Origin: Pseudomonas marginalis
GTDB lineage: Bacteria > Pseudomonadota > Gammaproteobacteria > Pseudomonadales > Pseudomonadaceae
Direction of reading: 5' to 3'
DNA length: 64,000 nucleotides
Assembly: GCF_001645105.1 (NCBI RefSeq)
Contig: NZ_LKEG01000049.1
Coordinates: 1 to 64,000, forward strand
Shown here: piece by piece, positions 63,242-64,000 of the stretch
Layout of the letters: the number at the start of each line of letters is the position of its first letter
How positions within the stretch are numbered: position 1 is the first letter of the stretch
The notes under the pieces: model-generated
What the model was told of the DNA's origin: nothing
What the model saw: the letters and a program-made list of their open reading frames with translations, nothing else
Databases searched by the model: none
Translations under genes and position numbers: made by a program

Positions 63242-64000
63242 AGGGCATTCCTGAGGGTTTGCAGGCATGCCACCTGCCGGCTGAAATCGGCGCTGGAGAG
63301 CCGTTTTGCCGGGAGTGGGCCAAGGGCCTGGCCGATCACGTGAGAAGGTTGACGCGTCAGGTGTTCAAGCACCCGCCACTGTTCTGCGTTGTCGAGGTGT
63401 TCAAAACCTGGGTGACGGCGCCGTGCGGTGCGCAAGATATCGCGCTGTAGGGCATGCAGCAGCGTGCCATGGCCGCTACGGCGCAACAGGAAGTCGGCGC
63501 TGGCTTTCAGGTGTTCCTGCAATTGGCGACGGGCGTTGGAGGCGGGTGGTTGGACCGGGCCATGACGCATACCGGCCCGCCAAAGTGCCAGGGCAACCAG
63601 GGCAATGAGTGCCACCAGGGCTTGGGGGAAATACCGTAGCAATAAGGTGAACAGGTCGTCGAAGTCACTGTTGAACAGCAAGGTCACGGCGGTGCCCTGG
63701 TTCAGGTACCACAGCAGCCAGGCATTATCGTGCTTGCCTATGTTCGGGGTTTTCCACAGGTCGCTGTCGGTGATGACCGTGACGCTGCCTTCCCCGAGGT
63801 GGAGTTGCATCAGGTGAGTCGACTTTGCGCTATTGGCGGAAAATTGCGCCAGATGCTTGGGGTCGGTGAGGTTGAAGTCCGTGTCGAAACTGAAATACAC
63901 CGGTGAGGTTTCATTGTCGACATAGAGCTTGGTCAGGTCCGGGGCTTTCTTTTTAGGCGGCTTTTCACGGGTGGGGGCGAGCTCGTCAGGCTCGTCACTC
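63238..64000 (-). CDS. DUF4350 membrane protein, partial (runs off the right edge)
   Basis: The 3' part of a gene whose start is outside the window; the frame stays open to position 64000 (about 253 residues seen). The visible part has a periplasmic stretch (WKTPNIGKHDNAWLLWYL), one transmembrane helix (FPQALVALIALVALALWRAG), and a cytoplasmic tail ending in ADFSRQVACLQTLRNAL. This matches DUF4350 proteins, the usual first partner of MoxR-DUF58 operons. It overlaps moxR by 4 bp. The N-terminal signal and first helix must lie to the right. Confidence 0.82.

Overview
The window looks like a chromosomal core segment of a fluorescent Pseudomonas, most probably the P. fluorescens complex. The grounds are high GC, many REP doublets of the GTGGGAGGGGGCTTGCCCCC type, and blocks whose gene order I recall from P. 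aeruginosa and P. putida: ampG / MGMT-like / DUF481 / hugZ / fxsA / groESL / colRS / warA / inaA / mexVW; gap-edd-glk-gltR-gtrS; fumA / ferredoxin reductase / enoyl-CoA hydratase / pykA. I see no insertion sequence, prophage, CRISPR array or integrase.

Layout. Positions 1-735 hold a REP doublet, a short tandem repeat and an initiator tRNA-fMet gene with its own promoter and terminator. Positions 736-11546 carry dinB with an SOS box, a lipoprotein gene, proS, ampG, an alkyltransferase-like gene, a DUF481 outer-membrane gene, a HugZ-family gene, fxsA and groESL. Positions 11588-18348 are an envelope block centred on the ColRS metal-sensing system. A PAP2 phosphatase and an LtaS-like phosphotransferase lie on one side; a methyltransferase, a WaaP-like kinase and a small membrane protein lie on the other. 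Positions 18358-26900 carry two tandem MFP-RND efflux pairs, a MexVW-like one and a diverged copy, without an outer-membrane channel gene.

Positions 27164-30787 form a DUF1513 / imelysin / di-haem oxidoreductase operon, probably linked to iron. After a nitroreductase, a dCache chemoreceptor and ybaN comes a haem-acquisition block (34442-39435, minus strand): FecI-type sigma factor, FecR-type regulator, TonB receptor with a signalling domain, and a HemO/PigA-type haem oxygenase. Two Fur-box-like sequences lie in it. Glucose catabolism follows (39574-45897): gap diverges from edd-glk-gltR-gtrS, with two HexR-type operators between them. Positions 46021-49589 hold an AraC regulator divergent from a small monooxygenase gene, a flavin reductase, and an uncharacterised membrane protein built of four similar units.

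Positions 49651-54342 hold a KgtP-like 2-oxoacid transporter with a sigma54 promoter, next to its likely MifRS/DctBD-type two-component system. Positions 54611-60829 carry class I fumarase, a ferredoxin-reductase-like protein, an enoyl-CoA hydratase, pyruvate kinase, a small lipoprotein and a stand-alone PilZ protein. Positions 60907-64000 hold a DUF58 / MoxR / DUF4350 operon that runs off the right edge.

I found no clearly new self-contained system. The most promising points are the envelope-remodelling genes around ColRS with a shared TTTTTCAC motif, the tandem RND duplication with different promoter-region palindromes, the sigma54 promoter plus spaced operator repeats at kgtP, the long-range inverted repeat between the AraC gene and its divergent neighbour, and the four-unit membrane protein. 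All functional calls rest on reading motifs and remembered families; no database search was run.
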